DNA of 64,000 bases from Enterocloster aldenensis (GCF_003434055.1 NZ_QVEX01000007.1:211263-275262); one strand, 5' to 3'. Counted from the stretch's first letter, positions 13,818 to 22,618 are shown. Numbers and translations: made by a program. Notes: generated by a model not told the origin, from the sequence alone.

Positions 13818-14270
13818 ATGTTTGATATTAATATGGACAAAGTATATGTAAAAACCTTTGGCGGCTTTGATCTGTATTATAGAGGCGAGCTGATATACTT
13901 TTCCAGCAGTAAGGCCAAGGAATTACTGGCAGTTCTTGTGGATTGGAGAGGTAAGGCGGTCACGCTGTCCCATCTGGCAAGTATCTTATCAGAGGGAGAG
14001 CGGGATGAGGCGGCAGCCAAGCAGGCTGTCCACCTGGCATGGCACAGGCTGAAGCAGACTCTTAAAAAGTACGGAATTGAGAAAATCGTCATTAAGGGAA
14101 GAGGTACATACGCCATTAATAAGGAGCAGATTGTCTGCGATAGTTATGATATGGTGCGTCAGGTAGAAGGCGCATCTAATTATTTTGCAGGTGAATACAT
14201 GCCTGAATACAGCTGGGCGGAGGTAACATTGTCAAGTCTCATGAGGGATTATTTTGAAGAAAAGTTTTAG
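13818..14270 (+). CDS. Stand-alone SARP/OmpR-type winged-helix regulator
   Basis: A 150-residue protein that is almost only a winged-helix DNA-binding domain. KTFGGFDLYYRGELIYFSSS KAKELLAVLVDWRG is the classical N-terminal segment of SARP-family activators, and KGRGTYAI is the wing. The receiver, BTAD and TPR regions that normally accompany it are missing, so activity may be set by amount or by partners. It is the first gene downstream of the invertible segment. The C-terminus AGEYMPEYSWAEVTL is nearly repeated in the next gene, so the two are paralogues. Only a weak ribosome binding site (AAGGTGAG) precedes ATG 13818. Confidence 0.82.
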   Translation: MFDINMDKVYVKTFGGFDLYYRGELIYFSSSKAKELLAVLVDWRGKAVTLSHLASILSEGERDEAAAKQAVHLAWHRLKQTLKKYGIEKIVIKGRGTYAINKEQIVCDSYDMVRQVEGASNYFAGEYMPEYSWAEVTLSSLMRDYFEEKF

Positions 14271-14333
14271 AAAATTCTGAATTAAATACTTAGGAAAGCA
14301 AATAATGACAATATATTAGGTTTTCCGTAAATG

Positions 14334-14368
14334 AAAAAGAAGCAATCTGATAAGATAGCTTCTTTTTT
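14334..14368 (+). terminator. Rho-independent terminator
   Basis: AAAAGAAGC pairs with GCTTCTTTT around a 14-nt loop and runs into a T-stretch. It would end transcripts of the first winged-helix gene and separate its expression from the second one. Confidence 0.85.
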
Positions 14369-14503
14369 AATATGTATAAAAATAACAAATTGTAACCAAT
14401 ATTTCCAGAAAACTACAAAAAATTACTTGCAGCATGGAAATGAAACGGTTTTGTAACGAATCTGAAAGCAATAGGGTGGTATATCCTTACAAAGAACAGT
14501 ACT

Positions 14504-14995
14504 ATGCGGCTGGAATTAATGGGAGTAACAACGCTGATGTCGGTAGTGAAAAATGCGAAGATATTCGTAAAGACCTTTGATGGTTTTGATGTCTATGTGA
14601 ATGGCAGGTTAATTTATTTTCCCAGCAGCAAGGCTAAGGAGATGCTGGCGGTTTTGGTTGAAAAACGAGGAAGCAGCGTATCGTTATCCCAGATGACATA
14701 TTTATTATATGAAAGTATAGAAGAAAAAACCGCAAAAAACAACCTGAGGGTAATTTATTACCGCTTACGCAGAAATCTTGAGGAATATGGGATTGAGCAC
14801 ATATTAATAAAAAAACGGGGCAGTTATGCCGTGGACACGGAGCTGTTCCTATGTGACTTCTATGAGTTCATAGAGGGCAGTCCTGATTATATAACCTTGT
14901 TTTCCGGGAGTTATATGCCGGAATATTCCTGGGCAGAGGATACATTGCCGTATCTGAAGAATTTATACCGAAAATACAATGGAGTGCTGAAATGA
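14504..14995 (+). CDS. Second stand-alone SARP-type winged-helix regulator
   Basis: A 163-residue paralogue of the preceding regulator: KTFDGFDVYVNGRLIYFPSS KAKEMLAVLVEKRG, then a wing KKRGSYAV and the shared SGSYMPEYSWAEDTL ending. Several starts are possible (ATG 14504, 14519 or 14537), none with a strong ribosome binding site; homology with the neighbour favours 14537 or nearby. It ends one nucleotide before the CpsB phosphatase start, so it belongs to the polysaccharide operon and probably controls it. Its own promoter must lie in 14369-14503. Confidence 0.8.
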   Translation: MRLELMGVTTLMSVVKNAKIFVKTFDGFDVYVNGRLIYFPSSKAKEMLAVLVEKRGSSVSLSQMTYLLYESIEEKTAKNNLRVIYYRLRRNLEEYGIEHILIKKRGSYAVDTELFLCDFYEFIEGSPDYITLFSGSYMPEYSWAEDTLPYLKNLYRKYNGVLK

Positions 14996-14996
14996 C

Positions 14997-15719
14997 ATGA
15001 CAGGAATAATTGATGTACACACCCATATCCTTCCGGGTATTGACGACGGGGCAAGGGATTGGGATGAAAGCAGGAGGATGCTGGAGACGGCCTACAGCCA
15101 GGGAATACGCCATATTGTGGCCACGCCCCATTATTCCAGAAGAGGGCTCCGTCCTGAGATATACGAACTGTCTGCCAGACTGACCGAGGAGGCCAAAAAG
15201 ATTGCGCCCGATTTTAAGACCGGTCTTGGGCAGGAAACGTATTACCATGAAGGGCTGGTGGAAAACCTGAAGCAGGGACAGGCCCTGACCCTGGAAGGAA
15301 CACGCTGCGTGCTGGTGGAGTTCGACCCCCAGGAGGCGTACCACAGCCTGTATCAGGCGGTAAGGAAAATGACCATGGCCAGGTACATACCGGTCATTGC
15401 CCATGTGGAACGGTATTTCTGCCTGAGGGAAGGAAAGAACCTGGAAGAACTGGTCCAATGCGGCTGCAGGCTTCAGATGAACTACAGCAGCCTGGAGGGG
15501 AATGGTATATGGAACCGGGAGGTGCGGTGGTGCCGCAGGCAGGTCCTGGAAGGAAGGATTCATATACTGGGCACGGACATGCACAGGATGGATTACAGGA
15601 AGCCGGATGTCCGGGCAAGCCTTGGATGGCTGGAAAAACATGTGGGGGAACAGGCATTAAAAGCCCTGGTTAGCAGCAATGCAGACAAAATATTACAAAA
15701 AGGAAAAACAGGAGAATAG
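14997..15719 (+). CDS. cpsB: Tyrosine-protein phosphatase of the CpsB/YwqE family
   Basis: A 240-residue PHP-fold enzyme that removes phosphate from the tyrosine tail of the CpsD kinase. The metal site opens with IDVHTHILPGIDDGA, followed by ATPHYSRR, VIAHVERY and ILGTDMHRMDYRKP, all typical of CpsB/Wzb-equivalent manganese phosphatases of Gram-positive bacteria. It starts two bases after the previous stop and is followed by CpsC and CpsD homologues, the usual regulatory trio for capsule chain length and export. Confidence 0.92.
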   Translation: MTGIIDVHTHILPGIDDGARDWDESRRMLETAYSQGIRHIVATPHYSRRGLRPEIYELSARLTEEAKKIAPDFKTGLGQETYYHEGLVENLKQGQALTLEGTRCVLVEFDPQEAYHSLYQAVRKMTMARYIPVIAHVERYFCLREGKNLEELVQCGCRLQMNYSSLEGNGIWNREVRWCRRQVLEGRIHILGTDMHRMDYRKPDVRASLGWLEKHVGEQALKALVSSNADKILQKGKTGE

Positions 15720-15727
15720 GGAGACGT

Positions 15728-16510
15728 ATGGAAAAGACATTTGAAGATGACGAGATTGAGATAGACCTCTTGGAACTGCTGGGGGAGTTCCGGCGCAAGA
15801 TATGGATCATATTGGGAGTAATCGTCCTGTTCGGCGGAGTGGCCGGGGCATTCAGCAAATTTGTCCTCACGCCCCAGTACAAATCCACTGCCATGGTTTA
15901 TATCCTCTCCAAGGAAACCACGCTGACCTCACTGGCAGACCTGCAGATAGGAAGCCAGCTGACAAAGGACTATAAAATCATTGTTACCAGCAGAAGGGTG
16001 TTAAACCAGGTAATCGATGATATGAAGCTGAATCTTACATACAAAGAGCTATTGGAAAAGGTTACCATTGACAATCCCCAGGATACGCGAATCCTGTCCA
16101 TATCAGTGGAAGACCCGGCCCCGGACATGGCAAAGCTGATTGCAGACAAGATTGCCACTGTTTCTTCCGATTATATCGGGGACATCATGGAAATGGTGCC
16201 GCCCAAACTGATTGAGGAAGGCGAGATCCCTATACAGAAATCCAGCCCCAGCAATGTGAAGAACGCACTTATCGGCGCGCTGCTGGGCGCGGTGATAGTA
16301 TGCGGCTTAATCACGGTCCAGGTTGTGATGAACGATACAATCCGTACCGAAGAAGACGTTACCAAATACCTGGGACTGTCCGTACTGGCATCCGTGCCAA
16401 TCAGGGAGGGAGAAAAGCCGGAGGACAAGGAAGCCATGATATCCTCCAAATCCAAAACCAAGACAGCGCCCGGTAAATCCAGGAAAAAGAAAGGCGGCCG
16501 TGCATCATGA
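15728..16510 (+). CDS. cpsC: Chain-length determinant / BY-kinase modulator, CpsC/Wzz type
   Basis: A 260-residue membrane protein with a Wzz domain. One membrane helix lies at residues 24-47 (IWIILGVIVLFGGVAGAF), an extracellular region follows, and a second helix at about 177-197 (NALIGALLGAVIVCGLI). The cytoplasmic basic tail normally contacts and activates the separate CpsD kinase. It overlaps cpsD by 4 nt. It is as expected for Gram-positive split tyrosine kinases. Confidence 0.9.
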   Translation: MEKTFEDDEIEIDLLELLGEFRRKIWIILGVIVLFGGVAGAFSKFVLTPQYKSTAMVYILSKETTLTSLADLQIGSQLTKDYKIIVTSRRVLNQVIDDMKLNLTYKELLEKVTIDNPQDTRILSISVEDPAPDMAKLIADKIATVSSDYIGDIMEMVPPKLIEEGEIPIQKSSPSNVKNALIGALLGAVIVCGLITVQVVMNDTIRTEEDVTKYLGLSVLASVPIREGEKPEDKEAMISSKSKTKTAPGKSRKKKGGRAS

Positions 16511-17256
16511 AGCAGATAATCACACTAAACAGGGAAATGAAGGATGACTACCACTATAACGAAGCCATCAAGACCCTGAGGACCAACATACAGTTTTGCG
16601 GAAGCGGCATCCGGACCATCATGCTGACCAGTTCCCTTCCCGATGAAGGAAAAAGTGACATTACATTTGCCATGGCATCATCCCTGGCCCAGATTGGGAA
16701 AAAGGTGGTAATGATAGACGCCGACATACGTAAATCCGTACTGGTGTCCAGGTATCAGCTGGAGACGGAAGTATACGGCCTGTCCCAGTACCTGAGCGGA
16801 CAAAAGACCCTGGAGGAAGTCCTCTATGATACAAATGTGGAGAACCTGAGCATGGTATTTGCCGGTCCATACTCCCCCAATCCAGCTGAACTTCTGGAAG
16901 AGGACCTGTTCGGCAAAATGATTGAAACGCTTAAGAATGAATACGACTATGTGATTATAGACACGCCGCCCATGGCTAACCTTATAGACGGAGCCATTGT
17001 GGCAAGACAGTGTGACGGCGCCGTGATGGTGGTGGAAAGCGGATGCATAAGCTACCGCCTGGAACAGCGGGTAAAAAGCCAGCTGGATAAGAGCGGCTGC
17101 CGTATCCTGGGCGTGGTGCTCAACAAGGTGAGCATGGAACGCAGCGGATACTACAGCAAGTACTATGGCCGTTACGGGAAATACGGCAAATACTCCAAAT
17201 ACGGCAAGTATGGCAAATACGGAAAATATGAGAAATACGAGAAGGCAAATGCATGA
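16507..17256 (+). CDS. cpsD: Bacterial tyrosine kinase CpsD/CapB type
   Basis: A 249-residue cytoplasmic BY-kinase. The Walker A is SSLPDEGKS (K49), Walker A' is VVMIDADIRKS (D71, D73) and Walker B is YVIIDTPP. The C-terminus from residue about 215 is a run of Tyr-Gly/Ser-Lys units (about 13 tyrosines in 30 residues), the autophosphorylation cluster, and unusually long. The residue after the Walker A GKS is Asp where most members have Thr. With CpsB and CpsC it forms the phospho-cycle that regulates polymer assembly. It overlaps both neighbours by 4 nt. Confidence 0.92.
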   Translation: MKQIITLNREMKDDYHYNEAIKTLRTNIQFCGSGIRTIMLTSSLPDEGKSDITFAMASSLAQIGKKVVMIDADIRKSVLVSRYQLETEVYGLSQYLSGQKTLEEVLYDTNVENLSMVFAGPYSPNPAELLEEDLFGKMIETLKNEYDYVIIDTPPMANLIDGAIVARQCDGAVMVVESGCISYRLEQRVKSQLDKSGCRILGVVLNKVSMERSGYYSKYYGRYGKYGKYSKYGKYGKYGKYEKYEKANA

Positions 17257-18305
17257 GCTGGCTGCGCAATCATAAAAACACAGTATACCGGGCCGGCATT
17301 GGAATAGCGGCTGTTTCCCTGATTGGCTTCATATGGACAGGCGCGGGCCTGTACAGGCAGAGAAAAGCCATCGAGGCAGAAATCGCGGCCAGGAACTACA
17401 CCGCAGAATCCGGCGGACAGCAGAACGATACATACCTGTTCAGCGGGGACATCGTTGAGTACAACGGAAAAAAATACAGGCGCAATAGCTATGTAAAAGC
17501 CATCCTGTGCATGGGCGTGGACCGCGCAGGGGAAATGACAGAAAAGACCACGTCCGGTTTTGGGGGACAGTCCGACGGAATATTCCTCATTGCCCAGGAT
17601 ACGGTCCGCAATACCATAAAAATACTGATGATACCCCGGGACACCATGACGGACATAACGCTGACAGATTTAAGCGGCAATGTATTAGGAAAAGACATGC
17701 AGCATCTGAACCTGGCCTATGCCTACGGCGACGGCAGGGAGAAAAGCTGCGAATACATGGTGGAGGCGGTGTCCGGCCTGTTAGGCGGACTGAAGATAGA
17801 ATGGTATCTGGCGGCAGATATGAGCGCAATCCCCATGCTGAACGACGAGGTGGGCGGCGTGACCGTAACCATTGAAACAGAAGGCATGGAACAGAGGGAC
17901 CCGGCTCTGGTAAAAGGGGAAACAGTAACACTTAAGGGGAAACAGGCAGAGACATTTGTCAGATTCAGGGATATAAAGATTGGGCATTCGGCCCTGTTCC
18001 GGATGGACCAGCAGCAGCAATACATCAAGGCATTTTTTGAGGCAGTACAAAAGGGGTCTGCCCATGACAGCGGCCTGGTGGTGCGGCTGTTCGACAAGGT
18101 CCAGGAATACATGGTGACCAATATGGCCAAGGACCAGTACCTTAAGATTGCCATGGATGCCGTGGGAAGCGGAAAACTCAGCAATGAGGATTTCTACACG
18201 GTTCCCGGAGAGGGAGTAGTAACTCCCAGATATGATGAGTTCTACGCGGACCAGGAGGCCCTGACGCCTGTCATACTGGAACTGTTTTACCGGGAACTTC
18301 AATAA
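17253..18305 (+). CDS. LytR-CpsA-Psr (LCP) family glycopolymer transferase
   Basis: A 350-residue membrane-anchored enzyme with one N-terminal helix (residues 13-33) and an extracellular LCP domain. Markers are LCMGVDRAG, GQSDGIFLIAQD, ILMIPRDTMTDI, HLNLAYAYG and FVRFRDIKIGHSALFRMDQQQQ. LCP proteins move lipid-linked glycopolymers onto peptidoglycan or other surface acceptors. Its place directly after cpsD, with a 4-nt overlap, suggests it attaches the polymer made by this locus to the wall. Confidence 0.9.
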   Translation: MSWLRNHKNTVYRAGIGIAAVSLIGFIWTGAGLYRQRKAIEAEIAARNYTAESGGQQNDTYLFSGDIVEYNGKKYRRNSYVKAILCMGVDRAGEMTEKTTSGFGGQSDGIFLIAQDTVRNTIKILMIPRDTMTDITLTDLSGNVLGKDMQHLNLAYAYGDGREKSCEYMVEAVSGLLGGLKIEWYLAADMSAIPMLNDEVGGVTVTIETEGMEQRDPALVKGETVTLKGKQAETFVRFRDIKIGHSALFRMDQQQQYIKAFFEAVQKGSAHDSGLVVRLFDKVQEYMVTNMAKDQYLKIAMDAVGSGKLSNEDFYTVPGEGVVTPRYDEFYADQEALTPVILELFYRELQ

Positions 18306-18383
18306 GGTGCAATAACCGGCGTGGAAACATGCTGTTTATTGAATATAAAACTCTTAGGAGAAAAGAAAGGAGAGGTGAAGGAT

Positions 18384-19079
18384 ATGAAAAAGAAATGCGC
18401 AGCAGCTTTAGTGTTGGCAGCAGCCCTGGCAGTACAGCCAATGTGGGCGTTTGCAAGCAGCAGCTCATCCAGCAGCGGCAGTGACGGAAGCGGTTCAATC
18501 ACTTCCTCAACCACAACCAACACAAGTGCAAACTCCAACACCACAGTAACTGTATCGTCTACCGGTGTAAAGACCACAGGCGCAACAACCAGTGCAAGCC
18601 CAAGCGGAAGCACAATCGGGGTTGCTGTAGACACTGTGACAACCACAGGTCAGCAGGTAACAACCAACTCAAAAGGCCAGGCTGTTATCGGTGATACAGC
18701 AGTTGGATTTGCTCCAAGCGTAGCAGCAACAGCAGGTCTTCCTGAGAACGTAGTATCTGCAATCAATGAGATCAACGCAGGAAAGCCACTGACTGAGGCT
18801 GTTCAGACCCTGGACCTGACTGGCTACAACGCCCTGACCGGTACCCATGCAATCATTACCATGGATGCCAACACAGGCGCTGTGAAGACAGGCGCTGTAG
18901 AAGTATCCCTGTATGTACCTAACCTGGTTGAAAACCTGGCTAACGTACAGGTACTGTTCTACGACAACGCTACCGGCCAGTGGCAGCTGATTCCAGCCGT
19001 TAAGGTGGATCCGGTTACCAAGACCGTAGCTGTCAATGTTCCTGGATCAGGTACATTATCCGTAGTGTACAAGAACTAA
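18384..19079 (+). CDS. Secreted Ser/Thr-rich protein of unknown function
   Basis: A 231-residue protein with a signal peptide (MKKKCAAALVLAAALAVQPMWAFAS). A Ser/Thr/Gly-rich stretch at about 25-100 is followed by a more ordered C-terminal domain ending in SGTLSVVYKN. No LPXTG motif, lipobox or surface-binding repeat is seen. ATG 18384 follows a good GGAGAGGTGAAG site. Codon use is very regular (many CAG, ACA and GTA), unlike the flanking enzymes, as in strongly expressed genes. It lies inside the polysaccharide operon, so it may be a surface protein that works with the glycan; I do not recognise its family. Confidence 0.75.
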   Translation: MKKKCAAALVLAAALAVQPMWAFASSSSSSSGSDGSGSITSSTTTNTSANSNTTVTVSSTGVKTTGATTSASPSGSTIGVAVDTVTTTGQQVTTNSKGQAVIGDTAVGFAPSVAATAGLPENVVSAINEINAGKPLTEAVQTLDLTGYNALTGTHAIITMDANTGAVKTGAVEVSLYVPNLVENLANVQVLFYDNATGQWQLIPAVKVDPVTKTVAVNVPGSGTLSVVYKN

Positions 19080-19112
19080 TGACATTGCAGTGACAGCATT
19101 GAAAAATGCCGG

Positions 19113-19150
19113 CCGGGGGCATGTGGCACAAGTGTCGTGCCCCCGGTTTT
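19113..19150 (+). terminator. Rho-independent terminator
   Basis: CCGGGGGCA (19113-19121) pairs with TGCCCCCGG (19138-19146), followed by TTTT. It separates the regulatory part of the polysaccharide locus from the glycosyltransferase part. Confidence 0.88.
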
Positions 19151-19199
19151 ACAGGGGAATTGTCCCGGGAGATCATGAAAAAAAGTCTGGTGGGGAAAA

Positions 19200-20630
19200 A
19201 TGTATCGAAAAGCAGATAAAGGATGGATGAAGCATCTGGATTTCACATTAATCGATGCAATGTGCCTGCAATTAGCTTATATTGCAGCTTACTTTGTTCG
19301 CCATGGGGTCCACTGGCCGTATGGAAGCCGTTTATACCGCAATATGGCATTGATATATGTGCTGATACAGGTATTCGTTACATTCTTTGGGGAGAGTTTC
19401 AAGAATGTGCTGAAACGAGGATATTTAAAAGAATTCACTTCAACCGTAAAACATGTAAGCCTTGTGATATTGATTGCGGCATTTTACCTGTTCGCAATCC
19501 AGCAGGGAGAAGAGTACTCAAGATTCACCCTGGTCATGACCGGTATCATATATGCGGTAATTACCTATGTGTGCAGGATTTTCTGGAAGAAATACATTCT
19601 TAACAGGGGAGAAGGCGGAAAGGGAAACCGGTCCCTCCTTATCCTGACTTCATCGGATATGGTGGAAGAAGCAATAGAAAACATCCGCAATAATAATTAT
19701 GAGTGTTTCAGGATTGTGGGCGTGGCTCTGCTGGATGATGACCGGATTGGACAGAATATAAACGGGATAGATATCGTGGCAGACAAAGGCACCGTGGCAG
19801 AATACGTGTGCCGGGAATGGGTGGACGAGGTATTCATCAATCTTCCCAAGAAGATGCCTTTGCCGCAGGAACTGATGGATAGTTTCATTGATATGGGCGT
19901 AACCGTACATGTGAAGCTGATTGAGATGGGAAGGCTGAAGGGCCAGGTGCAGCATGTGGAACGTATGGGTACCTATACAGTCCTGACCAGCAGCATCAAC
20001 ATGGCCTCCTGGCGCCAGGCGTTCTTCAAACGCGCCATGGACATTGCCGGAGGAATCGTGGGCTGCATATTGACCGGGCTTCTGTATATGATTGTCGCCC
20101 CTTGTATTTACATACAGTCACCAGGACCAATCTTCTTTTCCCAGGTCCGTATCGGAAGGAATGGAAGACGGTTTAAATTATATAAATTCCGCAGCATGTA
20201 TATGGATGCGGAAGAACGGAAAAAGGAATTAATGAGTCAGAACCGCGTACAGGGCGGTATGATGTTCAAGATAGAGAATGACCCCCGGATTATTGGGGGC
20301 GCAAATGGAATTGGGAACTTTATCCGGAAATACTCCATTGATGAATTCCCGCAGTTTTGGAATGTGCTGAAGGGTGACATGAGCCTGGTAGGCACCAGGC
20401 CGCCTACGGTGGATGAGTGGGAGAAGTACGACCTGCACCACCGCGCCAGGCTGAGCATAAAGCCGGGTATTACCGGTATGTGGCAGGTGAGCGGGAGAAG
20501 TGAGATTACGGATTTTGAGGAAGTCGTGAAGTTGGATAGGGAGTATATAACGGAGTGGAAGCCTGCGTTGGATATGAGGATATTGATGAAGACGGTGCAG
20601 GTGGTGTTGGGGAAGGGTGGCGCGATGTAG
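19200..20630 (+). CDS. Polyprenyl-phosphate sugar-1-phosphate transferase (WbaP/EpsL type)
   Basis: A 476-residue priming enzyme. The N-terminal part has four to five membrane helices and a CoA-binding-like domain (SLLILTSSDMVEEA). The C-terminal bacterial-sugar-transferase domain has KRAMDIAGGIVG, GPIFFSQVRIGRNGR, LYKFRSMYMDAE, RKYSIDEFPQFWNVLKGDMS, VGTRPP and KPGITGMWQVSGRS. It moves a sugar phosphate from a UDP-sugar to undecaprenyl phosphate, starting the repeat unit. It is the last backbone-GC gene before the AT-rich cassette. The Shine-Dalgarno GGTGGGG is close to ATG 19200. Confidence 0.92.
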   Translation: MYRKADKGWMKHLDFTLIDAMCLQLAYIAAYFVRHGVHWPYGSRLYRNMALIYVLIQVFVTFFGESFKNVLKRGYLKEFTSTVKHVSLVILIAAFYLFAIQQGEEYSRFTLVMTGIIYAVITYVCRIFWKKYILNRGEGGKGNRSLLILTSSDMVEEAIENIRNNNYECFRIVGVALLDDDRIGQNINGIDIVADKGTVAEYVCREWVDEVFINLPKKMPLPQELMDSFIDMGVTVHVKLIEMGRLKGQVQHVERMGTYTVLTSSINMASWRQAFFKRAMDIAGGIVGCILTGLLYMIVAPCIYIQSPGPIFFSQVRIGRNGRRFKLYKFRSMYMDAEERKKELMSQNRVQGGMMFKIENDPRIIGGANGIGNFIRKYSIDEFPQFWNVLKGDMSLVGTRPPTVDEWEKYDLHHRARLSIKPGITGMWQVSGRSEITDFEEVVKLDREYITEWKPALDMRILMKTVQVVLGKGGAM

Positions 20631-20720
20631 GTAGAGGAAGTATGCGCTTGGTATTTTTGGTTTTTGTTTGGTGCAAATAATAACAATTATTTGAGAGAAA
20701 TTTTAATTAAAGGAGTAAAA

Positions 20721-21521
20721 ATGGTAGAGGATACCTCTTTTCATGTTCATCAAGAAAAAATATTAGGTAATAATTCAAGGATAACAATTCTAAATACCCA
20801 AATTGATGTACTGAATATGACAGATACCATAAATTTAGTGGAAAAATATGTTATTAACAAAGAACCATTGCATTTAATTGGTGTTAATGCAGATAAAATT
20901 AATGAACTAAATAGAAATGAAAGATTAAAACAAATTGTTAATAGCTGTGGTGTCATTAATGCTGATGGTGCTTCAACAGTCATTGCTAGCAAATTCTTAG
21001 GAACGCCATTACCAGAACGAGTAGCTGGGATTGACTTAATGTTAAAACTGATTGAGTTAAGTTTTCAAAAAAAGTATAGCATATACCTATTAGGAGCTAA
21101 GCAGGAAATTGTCGAACAAACAGAAAAAATTTTAAAAGGAATCTATCCAGGATTAATTATTTCAGGAATTCATAATGGTTATTTTTCCAAAGAAGATTGG
21201 GATGGAATAGCTTCAGAAATAAAAGAAAAGAATCCTGATTTTGTGTTTGTAGGAATAACTTCGCCATTAAAGGAATATTTAGTCAAGTATTTTCAGGAAT
21301 TTGGAAATAACTGTGTCTTTATGGGGGTCGGAGGAAGTTTTGATGTAATTTCAGGAAAAATTCCAAGGGCACCTTTATGGATGCAAAAGATGAATTTAGA
21401 ATGGTTTTTCAGAGTTATACAAGAACCTAGACGATTATTTAAACGATATTTTATTGGTAATGTAATATTTATAAAGGACATTATATTGGAAAAAATATCT
21501 AATAGGGAGAAAAAATCGTGA
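20721..21521 (+). CDS. WecG/TagA/CpsF family glycosyltransferase (GT26)
   Basis: A 266-residue enzyme with the family motifs NADKINELN (nucleotide-sugar site), NADGASTVIASKFLGTPLPERVAGIDLM, YLLGAKQEIVEQ and GVGGSFDVISGKIPRAPLWMQKMNLEWFFRVIQEPRR. It normally adds N-acetylmannosaminuronate or N-acetylmannosamine as the second sugar on the lipid carrier. ATG 20721 follows AAAGGAG; the frame opens earlier without a better start. GC falls to about 30% from here to 27514, indicating a transferred cassette. The next gene makes the UDP-ManNAc it would use. Confidence 0.9.
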   Translation: MVEDTSFHVHQEKILGNNSRITILNTQIDVLNMTDTINLVEKYVINKEPLHLIGVNADKINELNRNERLKQIVNSCGVINADGASTVIASKFLGTPLPERVAGIDLMLKLIELSFQKKYSIYLLGAKQEIVEQTEKILKGIYPGLIISGIHNGYFSKEDWDGIASEIKEKNPDFVFVGITSPLKEYLVKYFQEFGNNCVFMGVGGSFDVISGKIPRAPLWMQKMNLEWFFRVIQEPRRLFKRYFIGNVIFIKDIILEKISNREKKS

Positions 21522-22618
21522 AAACGGTAATGCTTATATTTGGAACACGGCCAGAAGCTATTAAAATGTGCCCTTTAGTCAAAGAATTAAAAAAAAGGAA
21601 ATATATTAATACCAAAGTTTGTGTTACAGGACAGCATCGTCAAATGCTAGATCAAGTTTTGAGAGTGTTTGACGTAATACCTGATTATGACTTATCTGTC
21701 ATGAAAGATAAACAGACACTTTTTGATGTGACTGTAAGAATTCTCGAAAAAATTAAATTAGTTTTGGAAACTGCACAACCTAATCTTGTATTAGTGCATG
21801 GAGACACATCTACTACTTTCGTAACAGCATTGGCGTGTTTTTACCTACAAATTCCCGTTGGCCATGTAGAGGCAGGTCTAAGAACATATAATGTGTTTTC
21901 TCCTTTCCCAGAAGAATTTAATAGGCAAGCTGTGAGTATAATAAGTCAGTATAATTTTGCACCAACAACTTTAGCAAAACAAAACTTGATTTACGAAGGA
22001 AAGAAAGAAGAAACAATATTTGTAACAGGTAACACGGCAATTGATGCATTAAAGACAACGGTACGAAATGACTATACGCATCCTGAATTGGAATGGGCAA
22101 AGGGAAGTCGTTTGATAATGATTACTGCTCACCGTCGTGAAAACCTTGGTAAACCTATGGAGCAGATGTTTAGAGCAATACGCAGGGTTGTGGAAGTACA
22201 TTCTGATGTTAAAGTAATCTATCCTATTCATATGAATCCTTTAATACATGAATTAGCTTCACAATTTTTTAAAGAGAACAATCGGATTCATATAATTAAT
22301 CCTTTAGAAGTAATTGATTTTCATAATTTTCTAAATAGGAGTTACATGATTTTAACTGATTCTGGAGGAATCCAGGAAGAAGCCCCCTCATTAGGTAAAC
22401 CCGTATTAGTTATGAGAGATACCACCGAGCGGCCAGAAGGAATTAAAGCCGGAACTTTAAAACTTGTGGGAACAAAAGAGGAAAGTATATATACTGCTTT
22501 TAACTTATTACTATCAGATAATACAGAATACAAAAAAATGAGTATGGCAAGCAATCCATATGGAGATGGTTGTGCTTCTCAACGAATTGCAGACATCATT
22601 GAAAGGATATGGTATTGA
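21518..22618 (+). CDS. wecB: UDP-N-acetylglucosamine 2-epimerase
   Basis: A 366-residue non-hydrolysing epimerase that interconverts UDP-GlcNAc and UDP-ManNAc. Typical segments are MLIFGTRPEAIKMCPLV, VTGQHRQMLDQVL, VHGDTSTTF, VGHVEAGLRT, PFPEEFNRQ, TAHRRENLG, and LTDSGGIQEEAPSLGKPVLVMRDTTERPEG. The GTG start at 21518 overlaps the preceding gene by 4 nt with AGGGAG upstream. The pairing with a WecG/TagA enzyme implies a ManNAc residue in the polymer. Confidence 0.95.
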   Translation: MKTVMLIFGTRPEAIKMCPLVKELKKRKYINTKVCVTGQHRQMLDQVLRVFDVIPDYDLSVMKDKQTLFDVTVRILEKIKLVLETAQPNLVLVHGDTSTTFVTALACFYLQIPVGHVEAGLRTYNVFSPFPEEFNRQAVSIISQYNFAPTTLAKQNLIYEGKKEETIFVTGNTAIDALKTTVRNDYTHPELEWAKGSRLIMITAHRRENLGKPMEQMFRAIRRVVEVHSDVKVIYPIHMNPLIHELASQFFKENNRIHIINPLEVIDFHNFLNRSYMILTDSGGIQEEAPSLGKPVLVMRDTTERPEGIKAGTLKLVGTKEESIYTAFNLLLSDNTEYKKMSMASNPYGDGCASQRIADIIERIWY

